Assembly (NCBI GenBank): GCA_937951625.1
Contig: CALFBP010000053.1
Coordinates: 1 to 64,000, forward strand
Reading direction: 5' to 3'
DNA from: an uncultured Thermoguttaceae bacterium
GTDB taxonomy: Bacteria; Planctomycetota; Planctomycetia; Pirellulales; Thermoguttaceae
Length of the DNA stretch: 64,000 nucleotides
Below, piece after piece: positions 1 to 8,526 of the stretch; position 1 is the first letter of the stretch, and each line of letters begins with the position of its first letter. The notes under the pieces are model-generated. The model saw only the letters and a program-made list of their open reading frames with translations, was not told the origin of the DNA and made no database searches. A program made the translations under genes and the position numbers.

Positions 1-26
1 CCGCCGCGAAGACCGAAAAGCAAGGC

Positions 27-1982
27 ATGTTTGTCCTCGACGACGGACGCGACGTGACGTTCACTTTCATTCTCGTCAGCTCGCTGTTCCTGCTTTGGGG
101 GTTCTGCAATGGCATGATCGACGTGATGGACAAGCACTTTCAGGAGGAGCTGAAGCTGACCTTGTCGCAGTCGGCTTGGGTCCAGTTCGCGCATTGGATG
201 GGCTACTTCTTGATGTCCATTCCCGCCGGCTGGCTGGCCACGCGACTGGGCTACAAGGGCGGGATCATCGCGGGACTGCTTTTGGTGGCCGTGGGCGGTT
301 TCTGGTTCATCCCGGCGTCGAACATCGCCCAGTTCTGGGCCTTTTTGCTGGGGGTGTGCGTGGTGGCTTCGGGGCTGACGTTTTTGGAGACCGTGGCCAA
401 TCCCTACACGACCGTCCTCGGCCCGCCGCGCTACGCCGCCGCGCGGATCAACACCGCCCAATCGTGCAACGGCGTGGGTTGGATTTTTGGACCGATCGCA
501 GGCAGTTTGTTCTTTTACGGGACCGACGAAAGCGGGCGAAGCACTGGCTCCGAAACGTTGTGGATCCCTTACGCCGGGGTTGCGGTCGTTGTGCTCCTTT
601 TGGCCGTGGTCTTCTTCTTTGCGCCCGTGCCCGACGTTCGCTCCAAAGACGATTACGCGTTGGACGAAGACTCGAGCAAGGACGACAAGGAAATTTCCGC
701 CGTGCGGAAGATCAATCGCGGATTGACCTACCTGCTGTTGTTGGGCAATCTGGCGGCACTTGTGGGGGTGATTCTTTTCACCCTTTGGCTTACTTTTGAA
801 TCGCTGCATCTCGGCCCACACTTCGTGGAACTGGCTTCAGCCATCCCGCATCCCTCCAGCCTTGTGGTCAGCGACGAGAACGCGATCACCGTGGTGTTGA
901 CGGCTGGGGCCTGCCTGGCCTTGATCGTCGGCGCGATTTGGTTGGTGGGAGTGGTGAAGCGTTTGACACACCACAGTATCTGGTCGCACGAGCACTTCAC
1001 CGGCGCGACGTTGGCCCAATTCTTTTACGTGGCGGCACAAAGCGGCATTTTCAGTTTTCTCATCAACTACATGGTTTGGGAGCCGCCCTCGGTGCCCGCT
1101 TCGTGGCTTCGCGAAGGAAGCAAATGGTTTGAAATCCGCACAAATTTCGGCAGTGCGGACTTCAAGGACGTTCCCTCGTTAGCTCGAAAATTGACCGCGC
1201 CGGCCGACCCCGTCTCCAAGTTCTTGGCTGAGAACCTGTCGGATGCCACACGACGGAGCTTGGTGCGTTTGACCGAAGGCCGCACGAGCGAGACCGCGGC
1301 CCGCATCGCGTTGGCGCAGGACCTCAATAGCCTCATCGCCAAACAAAGCCTCTATGATCCCGAACGTTTCCAAGGCGTGGCCCTGAGCGCCAAAACGAAG
1401 GAACTGGCCGCGCAGGGTTCGGAACGGGAAATGGCGCGACTGAATCGCTTGCTCTTGGCTGAGGCCTATCCCCAGGAGCTCGCATTCCAGGACGGCATCG
1501 TCGCCGTGACCAATCAGTTCGCGGCCACCCTGGCCTCGGTGGGGTTCTTTTGCTTCCTGATGGGTCGGGTGAGCGGGGCTGCCTTGCTTCGCAAGCTTTC
1601 CGCCCACAAAATGCTCGGCCTGTATAGCGTCATCAACGCCGCCCTATGTTTGCTCGTGTTTCTTAAACTGGGGTGGTTGTCTGTGGCCTCGGTGTTCTTG
1701 TGCTACTTCTTCATGTCCATCACGTTCCCGACGATCTTCGCGTTGGGGATTTACGGGCTGGGCGCTCGGGCCAAACGGGCCTCGGCCTTCATCGTGATGG
1801 GTATCGTCGGCGGGGCGCTGCTGCCGAAGATCATGGGGGCCGTGGCCGACCACTACGATATGTCGCGCGGGTTCATCGTGCCGCTGATCTGCTTCGTGTT
1901 GATCGCTATCTACGCCTATGCGTGGCCTACGCTGAGCCGGGTCGAGGCCTTGCACGGTGTGGGGGCCTCGGGCGGTCACTGA
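27..1982 (+). CDS. FucP-like (FHS-type) MFS sugar permease with a large inserted loop; 5' end may lie outside the window
   Basis: Inner-membrane major facilitator, probably a sugar:H+ symporter. The N-terminal half has fucose-permease-type signatures: LLWGFCNG (about residues 23-29), FLETVANPY (119-127) and RINTAQSCNGVGW (140-152). At 651 aa it is roughly 200 aa longer than typical FucP proteins (about 440 aa). Two extra hydrophobic segments (about 233-258 and 285-310) open the second half, and a mostly polar stretch of about 140 aa (352-492) sits between two membrane helices. The reading frame is open upstream of the ATG at 27 to the window edge, so the true start may be further left. The next gene follows 41 bp downstream on the same strand and encodes a secreted beta-helix protein, which suggests a glycan uptake/degradation unit. 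The substrate cannot be told from sequence. Confidence 0.85.
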   Translation: MFVLDDGRDVTFTFILVSSLFLLWGFCNGMIDVMDKHFQEELKLTLSQSAWVQFAHWMGYFLMSIPAGWLATRLGYKGGIIAGLLLVAVGGFWFIPASNIAQFWAFLLGVCVVASGLTFLETVANPYTTVLGPPRYAAARINTAQSCNGVGWIFGPIAGSLFFYGTDESGRSTGSETLWIPYAGVAVVVLLLAVVFFFAPVPDVRSKDDYALDEDSSKDDKEISAVRKINRGLTYLLLLGNLAALVGVILFTLWLTFESLHLGPHFVELASAIPHPSSLVVSDENAITVVLTAGACLALIVGAIWLVGVVKRLTHHSIWSHEHFTGATLAQFFYVAAQSGIFSFLINYMVWEPPSVPASWLREGSKWFEIRTNFGSADFKDVPSLARKLTAPADPVSKFLAENLSDATRRSLVRLTEGRTSETAARIALAQDLNSLIAKQSLYDPERFQGVALSAKTKELAAQGSEREMARLNRLLLAEAYPQELAFQDGIVAVTNQFAATLASVGFFCFLMGRVSGAALLRKLSAHKMLGLYSVINAALCLLVFLKLGWLSVASVFLCYFFMSITFPTIFALGIYGLGARAKRASAFIVMGIVGGALLPKIMGAVADHYDMSRGFIVPLICFVLIAIYAYAWPTLSRVEALHGVGASGGH

Positions 1983-2023
1983 AGCATGTTCAGGAACGAA
2001 ATGCCATGGAAAGGGGAAACACG

Positions 2024-4735
2024 ATGCTGAAACGCATTCTCGCTGCATTGTCGGTTTGGGTTTGCTGCGCGGGGACGCACGCGGCGGACCTGTATGTCGC
2101 TCCTGAGGGCAACGACGCGTGGTCGGGCAAGCTGGCGGAACCCAACGCCGACAAGACCGATGGCCCGTTCGCCACGCTCGAGCGGGCCCGGGACGCTGTC
2201 CGCAAGCTCAAAACGGCCAGCCGCGCGGAGCCGGTGACGGTCTATCTCCGTGGCGGACTCTACCCCCTCGCACAAACGTTGAAACTCGAAGCCCAGGACT
2301 CCGGCACGGCCGACGCCCCAGTCGTCTATCGGGCCTATCAAAACGAGAAGCCGGTGCTCATCGGCGGCCGGGAAATCACCGGTTTTGTGCTGCATCGCGG
2401 GTCGATCCTGAAGGCCGATCTGGCGGCGTTGGGGCTTAAGGGAAACTATTTTCGCCAATTGATCTGCGACGGGCGGCGCCAGCATCTGGCCCGCTGGCCG
2501 AACTACGATCCCGAAAATCCCTACGGCGGCGGCTGGGCCTATGTGGACGGGAAGCGGGTGTCGATGTACCAGGACATCCCCGGCGAGAATCGTCATACCT
2601 TGATCTACAAGGCCGAGGACGCCCGAACGTGGAGCCGACCCACGGACGGCGAAATCTTCGTCTTCCCACGCTACAACTGGTGGAACAACATCCTCCCGAT
2701 CAAGGCCATCGACCACGAAAAGCGGCAGATCACCCTGGCCGCCGACGCCTCCTATCCGATCCGGCCGGGCGACCGCTATTACGTCCGCAATCTCATGGAA
2801 GAGCTCGACGCCCCGGGCGAGTGGTATCTCGACCGCGAGACCTGGACGCTCTATTTCTGGCCGCCGACGGGGCTGGAGAAGAAGGCCGTGTACGCCCCGA
2901 CCCTGAGGACAATCCTCGACATCGGCCCGAAGACATCGCACGTGACCTTCCGCGGTTTGACGTTCGAGTGCTGCGAGGGGACGGCGATCACGCTTCGCGA
3001 TACCGAGGATTGCACGATCGCCGCTTGTACGATCCGCAACGTAGGCGATTACCATGGCTCCGGCGTGTCGATCAACGGCGGCCTCCGTAACGGCGTGGTA
3101 GGCTGCGACATCTTCGAGATCGGCAGCCACGGCATTTCCATCTCTGGCGGCGACCGCAAGACGCTGACTCCCGCCGAAAACTACGCTGACAACAACTACA
3201 TCCACCACGTCGGCGTGTTCTATAAACAAGGCGTGGGCATCTCCCTGAGTGGCGTGGGCAACCGGGCTTCCCACAACCTGATCCATGACGGCCCTCGCAT
3301 GGGCATCATGTTCAGCGGCAACAACCTCGTGATCGAATACAACCACATCCGCCACGTGAACTTGGAAACGGAGGACACCGGGGCGGTCTACACCGGCGGT
3401 CGGGACTGGATTTCTTCGCGCGGCACAGTGATCCGCGGCAACTACTTCCACGACATATTGGGTTACGGTCGCGAGGGCGACCGTTGGGTGTCGCCCCATT
3501 TCGCCTGGGGCGTGTACTTAGACGACAACGCCGGCGGTGTGGACGTGATCGGCAACATCGTGGTCCGCTGCCCTCGGGCCGGACTCCACCTGCACAACGG
3601 CCGGGACAACAAGATCGAGAACAATATCTTCGCGGAAAGCCGGCTCCAGCAAATCGAGTACAACGGTTGGACCAGTGACCACCGTTACTGGACCAGCCAC
3701 TTCAAGAGCATGGTCGAGGGCTACGAGATGGTGGCTGGCCAACCAGCGTGGCAAAAGATGCGCAACATGCACATCCATCCCAAGGATGCCGTGCTGCCCG
3801 ACGGCAAGATCATGACGGGCAACCAGTTCCGCAAGAACATCATCTACTATCGCAATCCGGAGGCCAAGCTCTTCAGCTTCCGCAATGTGCCGTGGGACCA
3901 TTATGAGTCGGACTACAACTTGATTTGGCACTTCGGCCAGCCGCTCCTGACCGGCCAGACCAAGGCGGGCAAGCCGCTCTCCGATAACTTGGTTGCCAAC
4001 CCAGGTTTCGAAAACGGTAAAATTGGCGCTTTGCCCGAAGATTGGCATTGGCAAATGCGGCCCAAGGAATCGCAGGCCGGCCTGGTGGAGGAAGGCACGG
4101 CCAAGGGCCGGCGGGCGTTGCGGATGACGGGCGGGATCGGCAAGGAGACCAACGGCCGCGATTTCTATCCGCAAATCGTCAGCGCGGAAATAGCCGCCAA
4201 GCCGGGAGGCTACTATCGTCTCGCCGCGAAATTGAAGGCCGACAAGCCCGACGCCAAGGCAGCCCTGATGCTTCAATCCTACGTGGCCAACGTCTATTTC
4301 TGGGCCAATTCGCCCCACCAAGCGCAAGTAGGCACGGACTGGAAAGACTACGAATTCGTCTTCAGGATTCCCGGCCCCGGCGAGCGCGGCTACTACGAAC
4401 AGATGAAGAAGTTCCGCGTGCGGATCGAGTTCGCCGAAACGTCGGGCACGCTCTGGGCCGACGACGTGTCGCTCCATGAGGTCGAGATGCTCGACGAATG
4501 GGCCGCCTGGCAGGCAATGGGCTTCGACAAGAATTCCCTCGTCGCCGATCCCCTGTTTGTCGACCCCGACAACGACGATTGGCGGCTCAAGCCCGACTCG
4601 CCGGCGTTCAAGCTCGGCTTCCGACCCATTCCCGTGGAACGCATCGGCCCCTACCGCCACGAGCTGCGGGCGAGCTGGCCGATCGTCGAGGCCGAAGGGG
4701 CCCGCGAAAAACCTTTGGGCGTCAGCGGTCAATAG
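2024..4735 (+). CDS. Secreted right-handed parallel beta-helix protein with C-terminal carbohydrate-binding-like region
   Basis: A 903-aa exported protein. The start at ATG 2024 is chosen because AAGGGG lies about 8 nt upstream and a signal peptide follows at once (MLKRILAALSVWVCCAGTHA, cleavage near AHA-ADLY). The mature N-terminus reads LYVAPEGNDAWSG and FATLERARDAVR, typical of secreted beta-helix polysaccharide-active proteins. The middle is rich in short N-I-I/H-D-G-type turns, as in PbH1 repeats. A beta-sandwich-like segment beginning NLVANPGFENG (about residues 648-660), resembling CBM4/9-type modules, precedes the closing phrase SLVADPLFVDPDNDDWRL seen at the end of many such helices. 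It is probably a lyase or hydrolase on extracellular polysaccharide; the catalytic residues were not identified. Confidence 0.85.
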   Translation: MLKRILAALSVWVCCAGTHAADLYVAPEGNDAWSGKLAEPNADKTDGPFATLERARDAVRKLKTASRAEPVTVYLRGGLYPLAQTLKLEAQDSGTADAPVVYRAYQNEKPVLIGGREITGFVLHRGSILKADLAALGLKGNYFRQLICDGRRQHLARWPNYDPENPYGGGWAYVDGKRVSMYQDIPGENRHTLIYKAEDARTWSRPTDGEIFVFPRYNWWNNILPIKAIDHEKRQITLAADASYPIRPGDRYYVRNLMEELDAPGEWYLDRETWTLYFWPPTGLEKKAVYAPTLRTILDIGPKTSHVTFRGLTFECCEGTAITLRDTEDCTIAACTIRNVGDYHGSGVSINGGLRNGVVGCDIFEIGSHGISISGGDRKTLTPAENYADNNYIHHVGVFYKQGVGISLSGVGNRASHNLIHDGPRMGIMFSGNNLVIEYNHIRHVNLETEDTGAVYTGGRDWISSRGTVIRGNYFHDILGYGREGDRWVSPHFAWGVYLDDNAGGVDVIGNIVVRCPRAGLHLHNGRDNKIENNIFAESRLQQIEYNGWTSDHRYWTSHFKSMVEGYEMVAGQPAWQKMRNMHIHPKDAVLPDGKIMTGNQFRKNIIYYRNPEAKLFSFRNVPWDHYESDYNLIWHFGQPLLTGQTKAGKPLSDNLVANPGFENGKIGALPEDWHWQMRPKESQAGLVEEGTAKGRRALRMTGGIGKETNGRDFYPQIVSAEIAAKPGGYYRLAAKLKADKPDAKAALMLQSYVANVYFWANSPHQAQVGTDWKDYEFVFRIPGPGERGYYEQMKKFRVRIEFAETSGTLWADDVSLHEVEMLDEWAAWQAMGFDKNSLVADPLFVDPDNDDWRLKPDSPAFKLGFRPIPVERIGPYRHELRASWPIVEAEGAREKPLGVSGQ

Positions 4736-4947
4736 TCTGGGAGCGGTCCCGCATCAATCCGACGTTTGCATTGCGGCTTCGAAAACACTCACGCCCTCGA
4801 CGCGGAGAACTTTCCGATAGTTCCCCAAGCACAGGGCAAGTGGGCGATCCTTTTTGGTCCCCTTGGCGCTGTGGTGCCCACCCCGGCGGTCGTGGTGGCG
4901 GAGCCGGCAAGTCCACGCTGGCCGCCTCCGCGCACTGCCCCTCCCGC

Positions 4948-5865
4948 TCACGAGGCCGCGGCAGCGACCTCGCCATGCCAATCGACGAGCGACTTCGACG
5001 GCAAGGCCACCTTCATGATCGGCGCGAATCCGGCGAATTCCTGATCCACTTGGCCCAGCAGTTTAGCCAGCGACGGCGTCCGGGCGGGACGAATCTGGTC
5101 GTAGAACGCTTCCAGTTGCGGCGCCTCATGCCAAACGGGATCGACCACCGAGGGCAAGAGGGCCGACATGGCCACCGCCGCCAGCCGTGGATCGCGACGC
5201 ATCCGCGGCGAATTCGCATCATTGGCCAGGTGGTTCTCGATCAGCACCGCGAAGTCGTCCGGCAAGTTCCATTGGCGAGCCAGTATCCCTCCGGCTTGTG
5301 CATGCGTCCACCCCAACGTTTGCTGTTCCACATCGGACAGGCGCATTTGCCCCTGCTCGCGGGCAGCAAGGAGGCGAACATACACGTCGGGCAACTCCTT
5401 TGCCAATACCGGAACCGCCATATCCTGAAGAAGCCCTGCTGAAAACGCCTCTTCGGCCTCTTTCACACCCAGGCATTTCGCCGCTGCTCGGGCAAACAGC
5501 CCGCGGCGAAGGGAATCCTGCCAAAGGCTCTTCAAGTCGAAGGGGCCGCAGCGGGGATTGGGCACCAAGCTGAACACCGCGCTCCACAAAGCGAAGTTTT
5601 TGATCGTCCGAACGCCGACCAACGAAATCGCCAGCTTCACGCTGGAAATCTCCCGCGTGAAGCCGAAGTACGAAGAATTCACAAACCGCAACACCTGGCC
5701 GGCCAGCCCAGGGTCCGCCTCGATCGGCGCCGCGAATTCGGCGGGACCATTCGAGGGGTCCTGCGACAACTCCACTAGACGGACTGCACTTTGCGGTAAT
5801 CCCGACAACTGTGCGCGGGAAAGCACGCGATGAAGGTCAACCTTTAACACGGATTCCGTGCTCAT
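4948..5865 (-). CDS. HDOD-domain protein
   Basis: A 305-aa protein whose body matches the HDOD domain (HD-related output domain, a signalling module without the full HD phosphohydrolase metal site): LSGLPQSAVRLVELSQDP near the N-terminus, then ADPGLAGQVLRFVNSSYFG, the SSVKLAISLVGVRTIKNFAL region, and a later SAGLLQDMAVPVLA helix pair. ATG 5865 is preceded by GGAAGAGAG about 10 nt upstream; the frame is open further up but has no comparable ribosome site. HDOD proteins often act in two-component, chemotaxis or cell-cycle control, but nothing in the neighbourhood identifies the partner. It converges on the beta-helix gene. Confidence 0.85.
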   Translation of the reverse strand: MSTESVLKVDLHRVLSRAQLSGLPQSAVRLVELSQDPSNGPAEFAAPIEADPGLAGQVLRFVNSSYFGFTREISSVKLAISLVGVRTIKNFALWSAVFSLVPNPRCGPFDLKSLWQDSLRRGLFARAAAKCLGVKEAEEAFSAGLLQDMAVPVLAKELPDVYVRLLAAREQGQMRLSDVEQQTLGWTHAQAGGILARQWNLPDDFAVLIENHLANDANSPRMRRDPRLAAVAMSALLPSVVDPVWHEAPQLEAFYDQIRPARTPSLAKLLGQVDQEFAGFAPIMKVALPSKSLVDWHGEVAAAAS

Positions 5866-6183
5866 TTTCAACACTCTCTTCCGGCCCCCCCCGAACCACT
5901 TTTCTGCGCAATGCTCGCCTAAAAAGCCTAGGTCAAAAAGCTCCTCCCGGCAAATCAACGTCAAGGGCCCCTGCCGCCCTTTAACGCAGTCCCCCAGTTG
6001 ATGGAAAGCCACGACGTGGCATCGTCTTGTTGCCAAGCTGCCACATCAAGCTCATCGCCATGAATCTATCGATTTGCTTGAACCGTTGGAGTGGCAACAC
6101 CTTAGGGAGTTTCGCCAAAACATCCCTAGGAATGGTTTCGCGTTTGCCACGACCGCTTTGCGTGGAAACGAAAGGGTCGCCGC
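5866..6183. other. Intergenic region, no gene seen
   Basis: 318 bp between the divergent HDOD and small membrane protein genes. It must hold both promoters, but I see no convincing -35/-10 pair. On the minus strand a TTGACC element near 5936 lacks a matching -10. Confidence 0.4.
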
Positions 6184-6522
6184 GTGCAGCGCGTCGCGTG
6201 GTTGTTGTTGGGTCTTCTGGCCGTCCTATGGCTCGCCGTGGAGCTGCCGGATTCCACGACTTCCACGCCTCCCCGATTGGTGTCCAACTGGCGTCGCACC
6301 TGCGACGGTTGGGAAAAGTTGCCTCATCTGGCCCCTTCGCCAGAGCACCATCGCCCAAGCCTTCACCCGGTTGTTGTGGCTGCCGGTCAATTGCTGTTCT
6401 CCCTGTTGGCCCTCGCGGCGCAACGTGATCCGCCGCGCAAGAGAGCTTCGCAAGAAGGCTCGCCTCGGTCCCATGGCCTGAAGGCCGTAGGCGGATTCAC
6501 CGTCTCGTCTCTTTCGGGCTAA
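6184..6522 (+). CDS. Small two-segment membrane protein, function unknown
   Basis: A 112-aa protein starting at GTG 6184, with AAAGGG about 9 nt upstream. A hydrophobic N-terminal helix (WLLLGLLAVLWLAVEL, about residues 6-21) and a second one (VVVAAGQLLFSLLALA, about 63-78) flank a soluble middle containing WRRTCDGWEKL. The layout resembles a small planctomycete family I recall with a WRRTxDGWE motif followed by an HPxVVA-leading helix; that recognition is from memory and untested. No function can be assigned. It stands alone upstream of lpdA. Confidence 0.6.
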   Translation: MQRVAWLLLGLLAVLWLAVELPDSTTSTPPRLVSNWRRTCDGWEKLPHLAPSPEHHRPSLHPVVVAAGQLLFSLLALAAQRDPPRKRASQEGSPRSHGLKAVGGFTVSSLSG

Positions 6523-6824
6523 GAATACTCCATGAGGCTGCGGCGGCCGCTTTGCCATGGTATTGGCCCGGGACGCTCCCCTTGCGGTTCTTAACGCCTT
6601 CTGGCACAATCACCAAAATCGTTTTTATACCCGGGGGTGTCGCGGGTGTCTAAACCGCAAAAAAACCAACCTCACGGCCTGCCAACAGGTTTTGGCGTGG
6701 CAATGGCGTGTTTCGCAAACAAGGATAAGCTGGGAAGCGAACACAAGTCCAAACTCTGGGGACACGTCCTCCCCGATTGAGTTTGGTCTGGATCAATCGC
6801 ACCAAACATACACGGACGACTTCG
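6523..6824. other. Intergenic region upstream of lpdA
   Basis: 302 bp with no gene. A weak promoter-like pair, TTGCGG and CACAAT with 17-bp spacing, lies around 6580-6610, more than 200 nt before the lpdA start. A GC-poor stretch surrounds TTTTTATACCC near 6620. Confidence 0.3.
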
Positions 6825-8246
6825 ATGGAGACACAAGTTGCGGTATTAGGCGGAGGACCGGGCGGGTACGCCGCAGCGTTTTTGGCCGCCGATCTGGGGA
6901 TGCAGGTCACCTTGGTCGACATGGAACCGGCGCTCGGCGGCGTGTGTCTCTTGCGTGGGTGCATCCCTTCCAAAGCCCTCTTGCACGTGGCCAAGGCAAT
7001 GGCCGAAGCCCGCCACCTGGCCGACTGGGGCGTGGCCTTCACCGGCCCCAAGATCGATTTGGAGGCCATGCGTACTCGGAAAAATAAGGTCATCGCGACG
7101 CTCACCGGCGGGCTGGCCCAGTTGAGCAAGAAGCGAAACGTGCGGCTGATCCGGGCAAGAGCCACATTCGAGGACTCGCAAACGCTTCGTTTGGAACCGG
7201 TGGACCACCAGACGCTGGAAGACGATCGGTTGAGGTTCGGCCATTGCATCTTGGCCACTGGCTCGCTGCCCACCAAGCTCAAGGCCCTGGAGTTGCCCTC
7301 GGCTCGCGTGATGGATTCCACCGGGGCCCTCGAGCTGCCCGACGTGCCCGAAACACTCCTCGTCATCGGGGGCGGCTACATCGGCTTGGAAATGGGAACC
7401 GTCTACGCCGCGCTGGGAAGCAAGGTCTCGGTGGTGGAAATGACCGATGGCCTGCTGCCGGGTGCAGATCGCGATCTCGTCAAGCCGCTGCAAAAGAAGC
7501 TGGAACGGGACTTCGCCGCCCTTTGGCTCAACACCAGGGTCACCGCACTTGCCGAGAAGAAAAACGCCATCGAAGTCGCGATGGAAGGCCCGGACGGCGC
7601 GAAGACCCAACGTTTCAGCCGCGTGCTGGTGGCCGTGGGCCGCCGCCCCAACACGGCGGATTTGGGCCTGGAAAACACCAAGGTGCAAGTCGATTCCCGA
7701 GGTTTCGTTTCCGTCGATCGACAACAACGCACGGCCGACCCGCACATCCTCGCCATCGGCGACGTGGCCAGGGAACCGATGCTGGCGCACAAGGCCGCGC
7801 ATGAGGGCAAGGTGGCGGTCGAGGTCTTGGCCGGACATGACGTGGCGTTCGAACCCCGGGCCATTCCCGCCGTAGTCTTCACGGATCCCGAGATCGCTTG
7901 GGCCGGCCTGACCGAGACCGAGGCCAAAAAGCAAGACCGAAAGATCGAAACGGCCGTGTTTCCTTGGGCGGCAAGCGGTCGGGCCCAGGCCGTCGGCCGC
8001 CCAGAGGGCCTGACCAAGTGGATCGTCGACCCCGACACGCAACGGGTCTTGGGCTGCGGCATTGTCGGGCCGGGCGCAGGCGACTTGATCGGCGAGGCCG
8101 TGGTGGCGATCGAAATGGGCGCCCATCTCCGCGACCTGACCGAGTCGATCCATCCCCATCCCACGCTTTGCGAAACCCTCGGGTTCGCCGCCGAGGTCTA
8201 TTTCGGCACGGCCACCGACCTGTACCGGCCAAAAAGGGAAAAATGA
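6825..8246 (+). CDS. lpdA: Dihydrolipoyl dehydrogenase (E3)
   Basis: A 473-aa FAD/NAD disulfide oxidoreductase that reoxidises the dihydrolipoyl groups of 2-oxoacid dehydrogenase complexes (pyruvate, 2-oxoglutarate, branched-chain) or the glycine cleavage system. Seen in order: the FAD-binding GGGPGGYAAAF at the N-terminus; the redox-active disulfide GGVCLLRGCIPSK (C-x4-C, as in lipoamide dehydrogenases); the NAD-binding VIGGGYIGLEMG; the second FAD segment HILAIGDVA; and the C-terminal catalytic HPHPTLCE (usual form HAHPTLSE). ATG 6825 fits the conserved N-terminus; an upstream in-frame ATG at 6777 would add 16 unrelated residues. No E1/E2 genes are adjacent, so it is a stand-alone E3. Confidence 0.95.
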   Translation: METQVAVLGGGPGGYAAAFLAADLGMQVTLVDMEPALGGVCLLRGCIPSKALLHVAKAMAEARHLADWGVAFTGPKIDLEAMRTRKNKVIATLTGGLAQLSKKRNVRLIRARATFEDSQTLRLEPVDHQTLEDDRLRFGHCILATGSLPTKLKALELPSARVMDSTGALELPDVPETLLVIGGGYIGLEMGTVYAALGSKVSVVEMTDGLLPGADRDLVKPLQKKLERDFAALWLNTRVTALAEKKNAIEVAMEGPDGAKTQRFSRVLVAVGRRPNTADLGLENTKVQVDSRGFVSVDRQQRTADPHILAIGDVAREPMLAHKAAHEGKVAVEVLAGHDVAFEPRAIPAVVFTDPEIAWAGLTETEAKKQDRKIETAVFPWAASGRAQAVGRPEGLTKWIVDPDTQRVLGCGIVGPGAGDLIGEAVVAIEMGAHLRDLTESIHPHPTLCETLGFAAEVYFGTATDLYRPKREK

Positions 8247-8526
8247 AACGTCGCGCTGCCGCGGTATTGGTTGGATACTGATCGCAGCTAACCAAGCAGG
8301 TCCGTCAGCGGACGGCAACCAAGCCGCCCGAATGCGACGAAGCCGCCTCGGCGTCCAAGCTTCACGGCCCGACCTGAGAGCACTCTGTACCCACCGCTAG
8401 TCGGGCTGAATCGAGCGCGGTCCCTCGGGACGGCGCTTCGGCATTACTGGCTTGGGATCACTGCCGTAGCTTCGCTCCGACATATCCCGCGACGCGGTCC
8501 GCCGATGAGCCGAGGTCACTCGCGCA

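Noticed and set aside
1976-3499. 507-aa frame on the minus strand opposite the beta-helix gene
   Set aside because: Composition typical of a GC-rich antisense shadow; the plus-strand gene has signal peptide, ribosome site and family motifs.
6600-6625. TGGCAC at 6603 as a sigma-54 promoter of lpdA
   Set aside because: No TTGC at the required 5-bp distance.
6846-8318. 490-aa minus-strand frame opposite lpdA
   Set aside because: Shadow of a fully convincing lpdA; no ribosome site and no family resemblance.
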